Assembly (NCBI RefSeq): GCF_010994035.1 | Contig: NZ_WIXN01000004.1 | Span: forward strand, 174,447 to 238,446 | Origin: Virgibacillus aidingensis | GTDB lineage: Bacteria; Bacillota; Bacilli; Bacillales; Amphibacillaceae | Direction of reading: 5' to 3' | DNA length: 64,000 bases | Made by a program: the position numbers and the translations under genes | Shown: positions 55,941-64,000 of the stretch, piece by piece | Position numbering within the stretch: the first letter of the stretch is position 1 | Layout: every line of letters starts with the position of its first letter | The notes under the pieces: model-generated | The model's database searches: none | Told to the model about the DNA's origin: nothing | What the model saw: only the letters and a program-made list of their open reading frames with translations

Positions 55941-58397
55941 ATGTATAAGTTGAAAAATAATTTAACTTTTCGTTTTGCCGTATTGTTTGTGCTGGTTTTA
56001 AGCCTATTTGCCGGATCACAAACACAAGTTAGCGGTAACAGTGCTGACCCGCCAACGACCGGGTTTGAGGATCGGGAAGGGGAAAGCAGAACAACGCACG
56101 AGGAGGAATTGGCTTTCTTAGAGACGATTTCCAATGCATCAGATCGAATGACTTATTCTATAGTTGGCGAATCAGTGGAAGGACGCCCAATACATCTGGT
56201 GAGAGTTGGCTATCCTGAACCACCGTCGGATGAGGCTATTTCAGAGGATAGCAGTATTCTGGTCATTGGTTCACAGCATGGCAACGAACCAGCAGGTCGA
56301 GAGATGGCATTACAGTTATTGCGGGATTTGGCATTCACCGAGGATCCAGATCTGCTTGACCAGTTGAGTGATACCACAGTAATGTTTATCCCATCGGCCA
56401 ATCCTGACGGGATAGAAGCAGACATTCGTGCAAATTCCCTCGGTATTGATCCCAACCGTGATCATATTAACCTGATGGCAACTGAAACTCGGGTGATGGC
56501 ACAGGTGCTGCAAGACTTCAAGCCGGAAATTACGATTGATGCACATGAAGGGCCAAGTACCCCAAATAATCCCGGACAGATTCCGCGTCTGGAATTATCA
56601 TGGCCACGTAACCTCAATGTCGATGAAGAACTGCGTGACCTTAATGTGGAAATGATCGAGGATTACGTGTTTCCGGCAATCGAGGCAGCCGGTTATGATA
56701 CGGACGTCTACGGTTCTCCTGGAGGAGCAGGTGGTGGTGATCAAACCATTATGCGCAATATGTTAGGTCTGCGTCATGGTGTGGCCATGCTGATCGAAAC
56801 ATTCAACTCCACACCGGAAGCGCGGGTTGAACTTCAATTACAGGCTGTGCATGAAGTACTGGAATTTCATCGTGAGCGTCAGGATGATGTTACCGCGGTT
56901 GTGACTGAAGCACCGTCACGTAAAGAGGCTGCGGGAGAATCCCAGTCCGATCCGTTCTATTTTGGCGGCGCAGATTGGGATCCGCCAGCTGAAGAGGATA
57001 TAATCCATCCACATGCTTGCGGATATCTCATCAACAGTGCTCAAGCTGAGCAAATTGAACAGCACATAGAATTGTTTTCATTGGAAACAGAAAAGGTCAG
57101 CGAACATGGTGTGTTCGTCAGCATGGCCCAGCCAATGATGACAGTAATCCCATTGCTGCTGGATGAGAGATCGGCATCCAACGAAGTCATTGGAAAGCCA
57201 TTAAACGATTGCAGTGATCCAGGCTCTGAGGAACCACCGCCATTACCGCCTGAGCCATCACCGCCAGCGCAATACGCTACTGACTTTTCCACCAATGAAT
57301 TTGGTGAGCAACCAGCAGGATGGACACAGTATTGGCATGACAGCAATTGGACAGTAAAAGAAGATCCGAGACGATTGCACCACTTTGTCGATAATAACGG
57401 GAATCGCCGGGCACTGACCTGGGATGAGGTTGGTGATGCGGGTCATGTCAAAGGTGATGTGGAAGTGTCAGGTTTAGTACGTGCCTCAAATACCGGAGAC
57501 ACGCTGCTCCAGATTGCTTTCCACATCTCTGACGATGGTGACACTGAAAACGCCTATTACCTTGATGCCCGTAAGCCAGGCGCTGGGAGCCGGCCAAATC
57601 AAGTACGCATTGCTAAATACCAGAACGGGCAGCACAGAGCACTCGCAGGTACTGAATTACCTTTTACTGTGGAGGAGGATACTTGGTATAGAGTGGTACT
57701 ACAGCGAGAAGGAGACATGCTGCAAGCAAAGATGTGGCCAAATGGAGAAGAAGAACCTGAAGCATGGATGGTACAGACTTATGACACCTCCTTTGATCAA
57801 GGAAGAGTTGGTATGAGTCATTTCACATCAGGCGCTGTCAATGAGTGGGCATTCTTTGGTGTCGGTACTGGCGGTGAAGAAGCGCCCCGTCCACCAGCAG
57901 ACATTCTCGACTCGGACCCAGTGGTGGATAAAACAGATCTTCAGCATCGTGTAGATCACATCTATGCTGCAAATCTGAATGAAGAAGATTACACAGCAGA
58001 CAGCTGGCAAGCCTTGCAGGATGCATTGTCGCAAGCCAAGGATGTTCTTGATGACCCGGAAGTTACACAAACGACAGTGGACAACGCATTAAGATCGTTG
58101 AATAATGCTTTTGACGGTTTAGAGGAATCGATTACTGCGTCCGAAATAAAAGTCCTAGTTGAACAATTCGAGGAAGAAGGAGCGTTCGCTAATGAGGAAG
58201 CTCCCCGCGCTCTAACGCTTCACTTAACAGCTATTGGTCATTATGAAAATCAAGAGGAAGCGGAAAAAGTCGTCAGACACTTGGAAGGTGGATTTAAGGA
58301 TTTGCTTCATTATCAACATGACAATAACCTTATTTCTGATGAGGCATATGACACACTTATGGATCAAGCTGATATATTAATTTTGCAGTGGCAGTAG
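55941..58397 (+). CDS. Secreted M14 zinc carboxypeptidase with jelly-roll, FIVAR and FIMAH domains
   Basis: An 818-residue exported protein. Signal peptide about 1-32. M14 domain about 35-400: His113 and Glu116 (HGNEPAGRE), His202 (TIDAHEGP), NPDGIEAD and Glu285 in MLIETFN. A proline-rich linker (PPPLPPEPSPPAQY) leads to one concanavalin-like domain (about 425-625), then a FIVAR-like repeat (about 640-705) and the FIMAH-type tail (about 730-818). It is closely related to the frameshifted gene at 20175-21715 and to the larger paralogue at 16049-19018, but lies on the other strand, 34-40 kb away. AAGGAGG precedes the ATG. The likely role is extracellular peptide degradation. Confidence 0.92.
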   Translation: MYKLKNNLTFRFAVLFVLVLSLFAGSQTQVSGNSADPPTTGFEDREGESRTTHEEELAFLETISNASDRMTYSIVGESVEGRPIHLVRVGYPEPPSDEAISEDSSILVIGSQHGNEPAGREMALQLLRDLAFTEDPDLLDQLSDTTVMFIPSANPDGIEADIRANSLGIDPNRDHINLMATETRVMAQVLQDFKPEITIDAHEGPSTPNNPGQIPRLELSWPRNLNVDEELRDLNVEMIEDYVFPAIEAAGYDTDVYGSPGGAGGGDQTIMRNMLGLRHGVAMLIETFNSTPEARVELQLQAVHEVLEFHRERQDDVTAVVTEAPSRKEAAGESQSDPFYFGGADWDPPAEEDIIHPHACGYLINSAQAEQIEQHIELFSLETEKVSEHGVFVSMAQPMMTVIPLLLDERSASNEVIGKPLNDCSDPGSEEPPPLPPEPSPPAQYATDFSTNEFGEQPAGWTQYWHDSNWTVKEDPRRLHHFVDNNGNRRALTWDEVGDAGHVKGDVEVSGLVRASNTGDTLLQIAFHISDDGDTENAYYLDARKPGAGSRPNQVRIAKYQNGQHRALAGTELPFTVEEDTWYRVVLQREGDMLQAKMWPNGEEEPEAWMVQTYDTSFDQGRVGMSHFTSGAVNEWAFFGVGTGGEEAPRPPADILDSDPVVDKTDLQHRVDHIYAANLNEEDYTADSWQALQDALSQAKDVLDDPEVTQTTVDNALRSLNNAFDGLEESITASEIKVLVEQFEEEGAFANEEAPRALTLHLTAIGHYENQEEAEKVVRHLEGGFKDLLHYQHDNNLISDEAYDTLMDQADILILQWQ

Positions 58398-58433
58398 ATT
58401 TTTGAAAAGGAAATAAAGCTCCTTAGGCTGAAT

Positions 58434-58467
58434 TCCCCCTGTGACTGGTATTCCTTGTACAGGGGGA
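58434..58467 (+). terminator. Terminator candidate of the M14 gene
   Basis: TCCCCCTGT (58434-58442) and ACAGGGGGA (58459-58467) are perfect 9-bp arms; the T run is weak. Confidence 0.55.
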
Positions 58468-58667
58468 TCTACCATAACTCCCTTATGTTGTGTTTAATCT
58501 CTCCCGTCTCTTCCTCTAAACCTTGCTGTAAAAACAGCTCCATTTCCAAATCATTTCAAGTCTCCCCGTGTACACTCCCAACTTAAGCCGGTTTAGATTT
58601 TAATCAGGCGTACAAGTAACATTGCCAACCAACCTTAAGTTCTCAATTTCATACAAACATCTTAATA

Positions 58668-58716
58668 AAATTAAATAAACGCCCTAACCATCACTGAAGT
58701 AACGGGTGTGCGGGCG
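58668..58716 (-). terminator. Terminator of the DeoR-family gene
   Basis: CGCCC (58680-58684) and GGGCG (58712-58716) with further inner pairing; on the minus strand TTTATTTAATTTTATT follows. Confidence 0.65.
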
Positions 58717-58723
58717 CTCCTAA

Positions 58724-59473
58724 TCAATCAATAAGAATCACTTCTTCATTTTTATAAATTGATTTAACATCTGAACTAACATTTTCAGTTATGAGATACG
58801 TTAATTTGTTCGCAGGGCAAACGATGTGATTGGAGGCAGTATCCAATTTGTCCGAGGTCACCATACCAAGAGTTTCACTTGAAATAGAAGCCATTTTTCG
58901 TTTTACTGATGCTTCCGCTAAAGTAGGTACGCTTATTCCAATTTGAGGGTTAATGTTATAAATTCCCATAATATATAAGTCACATCTTATGTTATTCAAA
59001 TATTCAACAGTATCTATTCCCAAGTTTACCATTGACTGCTTAAATAAAGTTCCGCCAACCATAATCACCTCAATATTTTTATGGTTCCTAAGTGCCGTTG
59101 CTATTGGTGGACTATTTGTTATGACATTGGCTTTAAATGTTAAGGGTATTTGATAGACTAAATGTAAGTTTGTTGTTCCCCCATCGATGAGTATTACCAT
59201 ATCTTCTTTTAAGATATCTAATGCTTTATTCGCTAACTTCATCTTAATTTCACTTGAAATATTTTCTCTTACTGAAAAATCAACAACTGGAGGACCTATT
59301 CGTAATGCACCGCTGTGCACTCTTTTAATAAGCGCCTGGTTATCTAAATCCTTCAGATCTCTGCGTATCGTATCTTCTGAAACTCCCAATCGTTTACTTA
59401 AGTCACTGGCAATTACTTTGTGTTCCTCATTTAGAATTTGCAAAATTCTATCCTGCCGTTCCTTTTTCAACAT
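58724..59473 (-). CDS. DeoR/GlpR-family transcriptional regulator
   Basis: About 249 residues. N-terminal DeoR helix-turn-helix (RQDRILQILNEEH ... LSKRLGVSEDTIRRDLKDLD) and C-terminal sugar-phosphate sensor domain (DGGTTNLHL; MVGGTLFKQSMVNLG). The ATG at 59473 is chosen because the GGGGGG site then stands 6 nt upstream; the long upstream frame extension is a hydrophobic artefact. It is divergent from the hexitol PTS operon. DeoR proteins repress sugar operons and respond to phosphorylated sugars; the phased repeats at 59533-59647 are the likely binding sites. Confidence 0.9.
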   Translation of the reverse strand: MLKKERQDRILQILNEEHKVIASDLSKRLGVSEDTIRRDLKDLDNQALIKRVHSGALRIGPPVVDFSVRENISSEIKMKLANKALDILKEDMVILIDGGTTNLHLVYQIPLTFKANVITNSPPIATALRNHKNIEVIMVGGTLFKQSMVNLGIDTVEYLNNIRCDLYIMGIYNINPQIGISVPTLAEASVKRKMASISSETLGMVTSDKLDTASNHIVCPANKLTYLITENVSSDVKSIYKNEEVILID

Positions 59474-59532
59474 TGTCATCCCCCCATATTCTAATTTTAT
59501 TTTACCATAAAACCTAAATACAAGCACAAACA

Positions 59533-59647
59533 TGCATAAAATAATTAAAAAAACGCATAAAAGCACTTTACAAATGCATGAAAGCGCATTACAATTAAAT
59601 AAGTAAGTAAAAAGACGCATAAAAGGAGGCACAAACATGCATAAAAA
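59533..59647. promoter_or_regulatory. Phased operator repeats of the DeoR regulator
   Basis: The motif [T/C]GCAT[A/G]AAA[G/T/A] occurs at 59533, 59554, 59575, 59616 and 59638. Start-to-start spacings are 21, 21, 41 and 22 bp, i.e. about two or four helical turns, so all copies face the same side of the DNA. Confidence 0.75.
59567..59595 (+). promoter_or_regulatory. Promoter of the hexitol PTS operon
   Basis: -35 TTTACA (59567-59572), 17-nt spacer, -10 TACAAT (59590-59595). One operator repeat (59575-59584) lies between the boxes. ATGAAAGCGCATTAC (59578-59592) is a partial cre match with two mismatches. Confidence 0.7.
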
Positions 59648-60341
59648 GAACATCACAATAGCACCTTCCATTATGTGTGCGGACTTGTGCAATTTAGAAA
59701 GCAGTATAAGAGAAATAGAAAAAGAAGGTCTTGACACGCTTCATATAGATCTTATTGATGGCTCATTTAGCCCAAGTATGCCATTGGGAATTGATACAAT
59801 TAAACAGTTGCGTAAAATAACTGATATGAATTTTGATGTTCATATTATGGCTAATCACAATGAATTTTTTATAGAAGAGATGATCAAAATAGGTGTTCAG
59901 CAAATAACTTTTCATATCGAATCAAGCACACATATTGATCGTCACATTCAATTAATAAGAAAAAACGGTATTAAAGCAGGCGTGGCATTGAATCCGGCCA
60001 CTTCCTTGTCTGTATTGGATTTTGTATTACCTGAATGTGATACTGTCTTGCTTATGCTGATAAACCCAGGTTTCGCAACAGATAAAAATGAGCAAAAAGT
60101 GTCTTATGCAACACAAAAAGTAAAAGATTTGTCCAAATTAATTCAAACCAGACAATTAAATACAAATATTGAAGTAGACGGCAGGGTGTCATTAGAATCA
60201 ATTCCGGATTTAGTGAGCGCTGGTGCAGATATTCTAGTAGCAGGTAGTACGAGTTTGTTTTTAAAAGGTCATAGTCTGGGAGAAAATAAAAAAATGGTAG
60301 AAAAAGCTATTGAAGAAGGACTTAGCGGGGAGGTTAAATAA
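59637..60341 (+). CDS. Ribulose-phosphate 3-epimerase family protein
   Basis: A 234-residue TIM-barrel epimerase: APSIMCADLCNLESSI, metal/acid residues in HIDLIDGSFSPS and NFDVHIMA, and the phosphate-loop segments LINPGFATD and VDGRVSL ... AGADILVAGS. The family includes ribulose-5-phosphate 3-epimerase and allulose-6-phosphate 3-epimerase. It is the first gene of a PTS operon with a hexuloisomerase and a hexitol-phosphate dehydrogenase, so a specialised hexulose-phosphate epimerase is more likely than the housekeeping Rpe. AAAAGGAGG lies before the ATG. Confidence 0.88.
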   Translation: MHKKNITIAPSIMCADLCNLESSIREIEKEGLDTLHIDLIDGSFSPSMPLGIDTIKQLRKITDMNFDVHIMANHNEFFIEEMIKIGVQQITFHIESSTHIDRHIQLIRKNGIKAGVALNPATSLSVLDFVLPECDTVLLMLINPGFATDKNEQKVSYATQKVKDLSKLIQTRQLNTNIEVDGRVSLESIPDLVSAGADILVAGSTSLFLKGHSLGENKKMVEKAIEEGLSGEVK

Positions 60342-60342
60342 A

Positions 60343-60903
60343 TTGGTCAGTTATTCTGAAGCAGCGAAAAAAATTACTGAAGAATTATCAGCGACATTAA
60401 ATCAGGTTGATGAAAATGAAATCTATTCATTATTAGAAGAAATAAAAAAGGCGGACAAGGTTTTCTTTGTAGGTGTAGGACGCGTCTTATTATCCTTGAA
60501 GGCAATAGCAAAGAGACTTGCACATCTGGGTGTGAAAACATATTTCGTCGGACAAATAACAGAACCGGCAATTACAGAAAAAGATCTGCTAATCGTCGGT
60601 TCAGGGAGCGGCGAAACCGCCTTCCCATTAACTATTGCTGAAAAAGCAAAGCAGCACCATGCCACAGTAGCCCATATTGGGACAAATCCCGAGAGCTCTA
60701 TGAGAGCATATACGGATTGCTTTGTTAAAATCCCTGTAAGCTCAAAATTAAGCTTACCCGGTGAAATAAAGTCTGAACAGCCTATGACTAGTTTATTTGA
60801 ACAAAGTCTATTATTGCTGGGGGATACATTGGCACTAATGATAATTAAGGAACAAAATATTGATATGAAGGAATTATGGCAGCACCACGCAAATTTAGAA
60901 TAG
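60343..60903 (+). CDS. 6-phospho-3-hexuloisomerase-like SIS protein (HxlB family)
   Basis: About 186 residues, the usual HxlB length. SIS domain with FVGVGRVLLSLKAIAKRLAHLG, IVGSGSGETAFPLTIAEKAK and the C-terminal EQSLLLLGDTLALMI. The TTG at 60343 is chosen: GGGGAGG lies 9 nt upstream and it starts 1 nt after the epimerase stop. HxlB interconverts fructose-6-phosphate and 3-hexulose-6-phosphate in formaldehyde fixation. No hexulose-phosphate synthase is present here, so it may isomerise another ketose phosphate made from the imported hexitol. Confidence 0.85.
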   Translation: MVSYSEAAKKITEELSATLNQVDENEIYSLLEEIKKADKVFFVGVGRVLLSLKAIAKRLAHLGVKTYFVGQITEPAITEKDLLIVGSGSGETAFPLTIAEKAKQHHATVAHIGTNPESSMRAYTDCFVKIPVSSKLSLPGEIKSEQPMTSLFEQSLLLLGDTLALMIIKEQNIDMKELWQHHANLE

Positions 60904-60945
60904 GCTGATTAACCAATTAGATTACAATGCAAAGGAGATCTTATT

Positions 60946-62127
60946 ATGCAAGCATTGCATTTTGGTGCTGGTAATATAGGTAAAGGATTAATTGGAAATT
61001 TATTAAATAAGACCGGTTATAATGTTTGTTTCGTTGATGTAAATCAGGAAGCAGTGGATTATTTTAATACAAATCAGCAGTACCATATCGAACTATTGGA
61101 TGAACAGCATACAGTTGAAACCGTGGCTCCGGTTTCTGCCTTAAATAGTGTTACTCAAAAAGAAAAAGTGATAGAAGCAATCGTTCATGCAGATATAATC
61201 ACTACTTCTGTTGGCATAAATAATCTAGCCGGTATTGCCCCTATCCTATCAAAAGGTCTATTACAGCGAATAAAGGAAAATAAAAATGCAATTGATGTGA
61301 TTGCAAATGAAAACGCAATTAATGCGAGCACTGCTTTGAAACAGGAAATGGAAAAACACATTTCCGATAGCGAAATAAATGATATTAATACGATAGCAGG
61401 TTTTCCAAATTCAGCTATTGACCGTCTTTCTTTATCCGAAACAAGAAATGGAGGTGAAAGAACGCTAGCAGAACCTTATTACGAGTGGATTATTAATAAA
61501 TCTGAATTGATTAATTTTAAAGTCCCTTATATAAAAGATGCAGTTTATGTGAAAGATTTACAGCCGTATATAGAAAGAAAATTATATATTGTAAATATGG
61601 GGCATGCCGCAACAGCTTATATCGGGTTTTTTTCCGGCAATACTACCATTCAAAAAACATTGGAAAATAAAGATATAACGAATTTAATCAGCGGGGCTAT
61701 GAATGAGGCATCGAAGTATGTGGAAATGAAATTTGGTTTCAAAGATGAGGATTTAGCAGATTTTATTGAACAGACTTTAAAGCGATTTAAAAATAAAAAT
61801 ATAAATGATAAGGTGTTTCGGGTTGGCAGAAACCCGATTAGAAAATTAAGTTTTGATGAACGGTTAGTCAAGCCTGCAAGAGAATTATTTGACTTGGGAT
61901 ATCCCGTTGATCACTTAACCGTTGCAATTGCTGCCGGGTTTTTATTTTATAATTCTGCAGATGATGAATCTGTTATTTTACAGAAATTCATTAACGAACA
62001 TGGGATTGATAAAGCCATCGATCATTATACTAAAATTAACAACCAAGAACTTAAGAATAAAATAACAGAGAATTATAAACTATTAATGAAGGGTACCGTC
62101 CCATTTCCGATCCAGAAAGGAAGATGA
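60946..62127 (+). CDS. mtlD: Mannitol-1-phosphate 5-dehydrogenase
   Basis: A 393-residue polyol dehydrogenase: N-terminal Rossmann segment HFGAGNIGKGLIG (residues about 5-17), ANENAINAS and the catalytic NMGHAATAYIG region with conserved Lys/His. It oxidises mannitol-1-phosphate, delivered by the PTS, to fructose-6-phosphate with NAD. AAGGAG lies before the ATG, 42 nt after the isomerase gene. Other hexitol phosphates cannot be excluded. Confidence 0.93.
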   Translation: MQALHFGAGNIGKGLIGNLLNKTGYNVCFVDVNQEAVDYFNTNQQYHIELLDEQHTVETVAPVSALNSVTQKEKVIEAIVHADIITTSVGINNLAGIAPILSKGLLQRIKENKNAIDVIANENAINASTALKQEMEKHISDSEINDINTIAGFPNSAIDRLSLSETRNGGERTLAEPYYEWIINKSELINFKVPYIKDAVYVKDLQPYIERKLYIVNMGHAATAYIGFFSGNTTIQKTLENKDITNLISGAMNEASKYVEMKFGFKDEDLADFIEQTLKRFKNKNINDKVFRVGRNPIRKLSFDERLVKPARELFDLGYPVDHLTVAIAAGFLFYNSADDESVILQKFINEHGIDKAIDHYTKINNQELKNKITENYKLLMKGTVPFPIQKGR

Positions 62128-62133
62128 AAAATC

Positions 62134-62583
62134 ATGAAGCTCAGTAATTATTTGAAAGGCAATATAAACTTTCTCGATGGTGTCTCCTCCTGGGCAGAAT
62201 CAATTAAAAAAGCTGCTCAGCCATTAGTGGATAAAGGTTTTATCACCACTCAATATATTCAGGATATGATTGATAACGTTCAGAAGAATGGTCCTTATAT
62301 CGTAATTGTACCTGGTATTGCCATGCCTCACGCAGAAAATAAAGGTGCAGTCATAAAAACCGGGGTATCGATGTTAAAACTTAATCATCCTGTACTCTAC
62401 CCGGAGGATAAGGAAGTTTCTATTCTTATTGTATTAGCAGCAGAAGATAGCAATGGTCATTTGGAATTAATTTCTAATCTTTCTTCTATGCTGATCGATG
62501 AAGATATTATGGAAAGATTTAAGAAAGCCGAAACAGAAAATGAAGTCATTGAAATTATACAGCAGGCAGAAGAAGAAGAATAG
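62134..62583 (+). CDS. PTS EIIA component (fructose/mannitol/ascorbate superfamily)
   Basis: 149 residues of EIIA type 2. The phosphorylated His is in PGIAMPHAENKGAV. The wording MPHA rather than the IPHG of typical MtlF suggests the UlaC/SgaA-like branch, although it stands where mtlF is expected. It passes phosphate from HPr to the EIIB domain of the permease encoded next. It lies 6 nt after mtlD, with GGAAGATG upstream. Confidence 0.87.
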   Translation: MKLSNYLKGNINFLDGVSSWAESIKKAAQPLVDKGFITTQYIQDMIDNVQKNGPYIVIVPGIAMPHAENKGAVIKTGVSMLKLNHPVLYPEDKEVSILIVLAAEDSNGHLELISNLSSMLIDEDIMERFKKAETENEVIEIIQQAEEEE

Positions 62584-62636
62584 GATTTTGCGTAAGTTAT
62601 ATCATTGGTATTCATTTTAGATGGGAGGAAATAGAA

Positions 62637-63938
62637 ATGGAAGGTACAGAGAATTTAGCATATGAATCAAACAATTCAAATAACCCTAATGGTTCCAACA
62701 GGCCATCCTTGCGTGCTAAAGTGCAAGCTGTTGGCGGCTTTCTGACTAATATGGTACTTCCCAATATTGGTGCGTTTATAGCATGGGGGTTACTGACCGC
62801 TTTGTTCATACCATCTGGTTGGTTTCCCAATGAAGACCTCGGCTCTATCGTAGACCCAGCGATTAAGTATTTACTTCCCTTAATGTTAGCCATTACAGGA
62901 GGAAGAATGATTGCCGGGCAAAGAGGTGCAGTAATGGGTGCTATTGGAGCAATCGGGCTCATTGTTGGTTCTGAAATACCGATGTTCCTTGGTGCCATGA
63001 TTATTGGTCCTTTAGGTGCCTGGATCATTAAGAAGTTCGACAAATTAATTGAGAATAAAATACCGGCTGGATTTGAAATGATTGTAAATAACTTCTCTAT
63101 AGGTATTTTAGGATTTATATTAATGGTTATTTCTTTTTATTTCATCGGGCCAGTTATTGAATCTGCAAATAATTTTGTCATCACGGCTATAGAGGCTCTG
63201 GTAGCAACTGGATTTTTACCATTACTTTCAATAATTAACGAGCCGGCAAAAGTGTTGTTTTTAAATAATGTTATCGACCAGGGCATATATTACCCTTTAG
63301 GTATGCAGGAAACACTTGAAGCAGGCAAATCTATTTACTTTACAGTAGCATCAAACCCGGGAGCAGGCTTAGGTTTACTTTTAGCGTTTAGTCTTTTTGG
63401 GAAAAAAGCTGCAAAAAGAACAGCACCTGGTGCCATCGTCATTCACTTCTTCGGTGGTATCCATGAATTATACTTCCCGTATGTGCTGATGAAGCCGTTA
63501 ACAATACTAGCTATGATTGCCGGCGGGATGTCAGGTATCGCTGTTTTCAGTCTATTTGATGCAGGACTTGTAGCAGGACCAAGTCCGGGTTCTATCTTTT
63601 CTTATCTGGCATTAACACCAAGAGGTAATTTCCTGGGAATTATTTTAGGCGTACTAACTGCTGCAGCAGTCTCTTTCATCATTACATCCATTATTTTGAA
63701 ATTCGATAAAAAAGGAGAAGATGAGGGAGAACTGGAAAGTTCAATAGAAAAATCAAAATCCATGAAATCTGAAGGTAAACAAATCTTAGGCGATGTTAAT
63801 AATAATGTTGCTGGAAATATCTCCAATACAGCAATTAACAAAATTTCCTTTGTCTGTGATGCAGGGGCCGGAAGCAGCGCCCTTGGTGCAACAACATTTA
63901 GAAAGAGGCTAAAAAAAGCTGACATTACAGATATTTGA
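62637..63938 (+). pseudogene. mtlA: PTS mannitol EIICB permease truncated in the EIIB domain
   Basis: 433 residues remain. The EIIC membrane part (about 25-360) is complete and typical of MtlA (MVLPNIGAFIAWGLLTALFIPSGW; HFFGGIHELYFPYVLM). A linker leads into the EIIB domain, whose phosphorylated Cys is in VCDAGAGSS (about residue 406). The domain breaks off 28 residues later at ITDI, where MtlA homologues continue for about 60 more residues. The stop TGA coincides with an insertion-sequence end (from about 63936). Phosphotransfer, and so uptake, is probably lost. Confidence 0.85.
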
Positions 63939-64000
63939 TATGCTCCCCTTAAGGTAGACAGATTAAAAATAAAAATCTGTTTCTATCTTAGGGGGAGTTT
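63936..64000 (+). mobile_element. Left end of an insertion sequence, probably IS3 family (continues beyond window)
   Basis: CTCCCCTTAAGGTAGACAGA (63943-63962) pairs with the right-hand segment 63978-63997 (AATCTGT ... GGGGGAG), forming an imperfect hairpin. Sequences of this kind, ending in a purine-rich GGGGGAG site just before an orfA start, are typical of the left end of IS3-family elements. It abruptly follows mtlA coding sequence, and the TG at 63936 provides the stop codon. Confidence 0.65.

Larger units (their letters stand above)
58398..58723. other. Intergenic stretch with convergent terminators
   Basis: Terminator-like hairpins for the M14 gene (58434-58467) and for the DeoR gene (58668-58716). 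Nothing else seen. Confidence 0.6.

Noticed and set aside
59578..59592. Second cre site at the hexitol operon promoter
   Set aside because: ATGAAAGCGCATTAC has two mismatches at conserved positions, and the sequence is already explained by the DeoR repeats; kept only as a weak note.

Overview
The window looks like a chromosome segment of a low-GC Firmicute of the family Bacillaceae, probably a halotolerant environmental species of the Oceanobacillus/Virgibacillus/Lentibacillus type. This is inferred from AGGAGG-type ribosome binding sites, sigma-A promoters (TTGACA/TATAAT), a PerR box, a CcpA cre site and many acidic secreted proteins. No rRNA, tRNA or CRISPR array was seen.

Layout. 0-0.4 kb: end of a cell-wall amidase with two SPOR-type repeats. 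1-6.3 kb: a GntR-controlled catabolic locus (DUF4387 + AtuA-family pair, TRAP-type permease, class-I amidotransferase-like hydrolase). 6.5-14.9 kb: a minus-strand operon running asparaginase, peptide-binding lipoprotein, OppBCDF-type ABC transporter, then an AAA+ regulator that has lost the sigma-54 contact motif. 15.5-24.6 kb: a transporter remnant and three secreted metallopeptidases (M14, a frameshifted M14, M6). 25.1-26.5 kb: fused remnants of a sodium:solute symporter and an old-yellow-enzyme gene. 26.9-31.5 kb: an SDR, a PerR-controlled P1B-4 metal efflux ATPase, a small XRE regulator and decayed genes. 31.7-32.9 kb: a secreted M28 peptidase flanked by two decayed copies of an unknown gene, followed by a 52-bp tandem repeat.

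33.8-48.9 kb is the most interesting part: a sulfoquinovose (SQ) degradation locus. It holds a sulfoquinovosidase whose catalytic and sulfonate-binding residues sit at the same residue numbers as in E. coli YihQ, a DUF4867 SQ isomerase (SqvD type), a PFK-family kinase, a class II aldolase and an aldehyde dehydrogenase. This is the full gene set expected for a kinase/aldolase (sulfo-EMP2-like) route from SQ to DHAP and sulfolactate. An SSS symporter (importer candidate), an internal GntR regulator and a cre site in the promoter complete it. A PLP enzyme of the threonine synthase family and an AEC transporter lie downstream; an L-fucose-isomerase-like protein and an SDR lie upstream.

49.4-55.3 kb: decayed IS21- and IS5-type transposases next to an intact Gabija-like anti-phage pair (OLD-family ATPase/TOPRIM nuclease plus UvrD-like helicase). 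55.9-58.4 kb: a second complete M14 peptidase of the multidomain type. 58.7-64 kb: a DeoR regulator diverging from a mannitol-type PTS operon. Its control region carries operator-like repeats at about 21-bp spacing, and its mtlA gene is cut off by an insertion-sequence end at the window edge.

A recurring theme is five secreted metallopeptidases from three catalytic families that all end in the same roughly 80-residue FIMAH-type domain.
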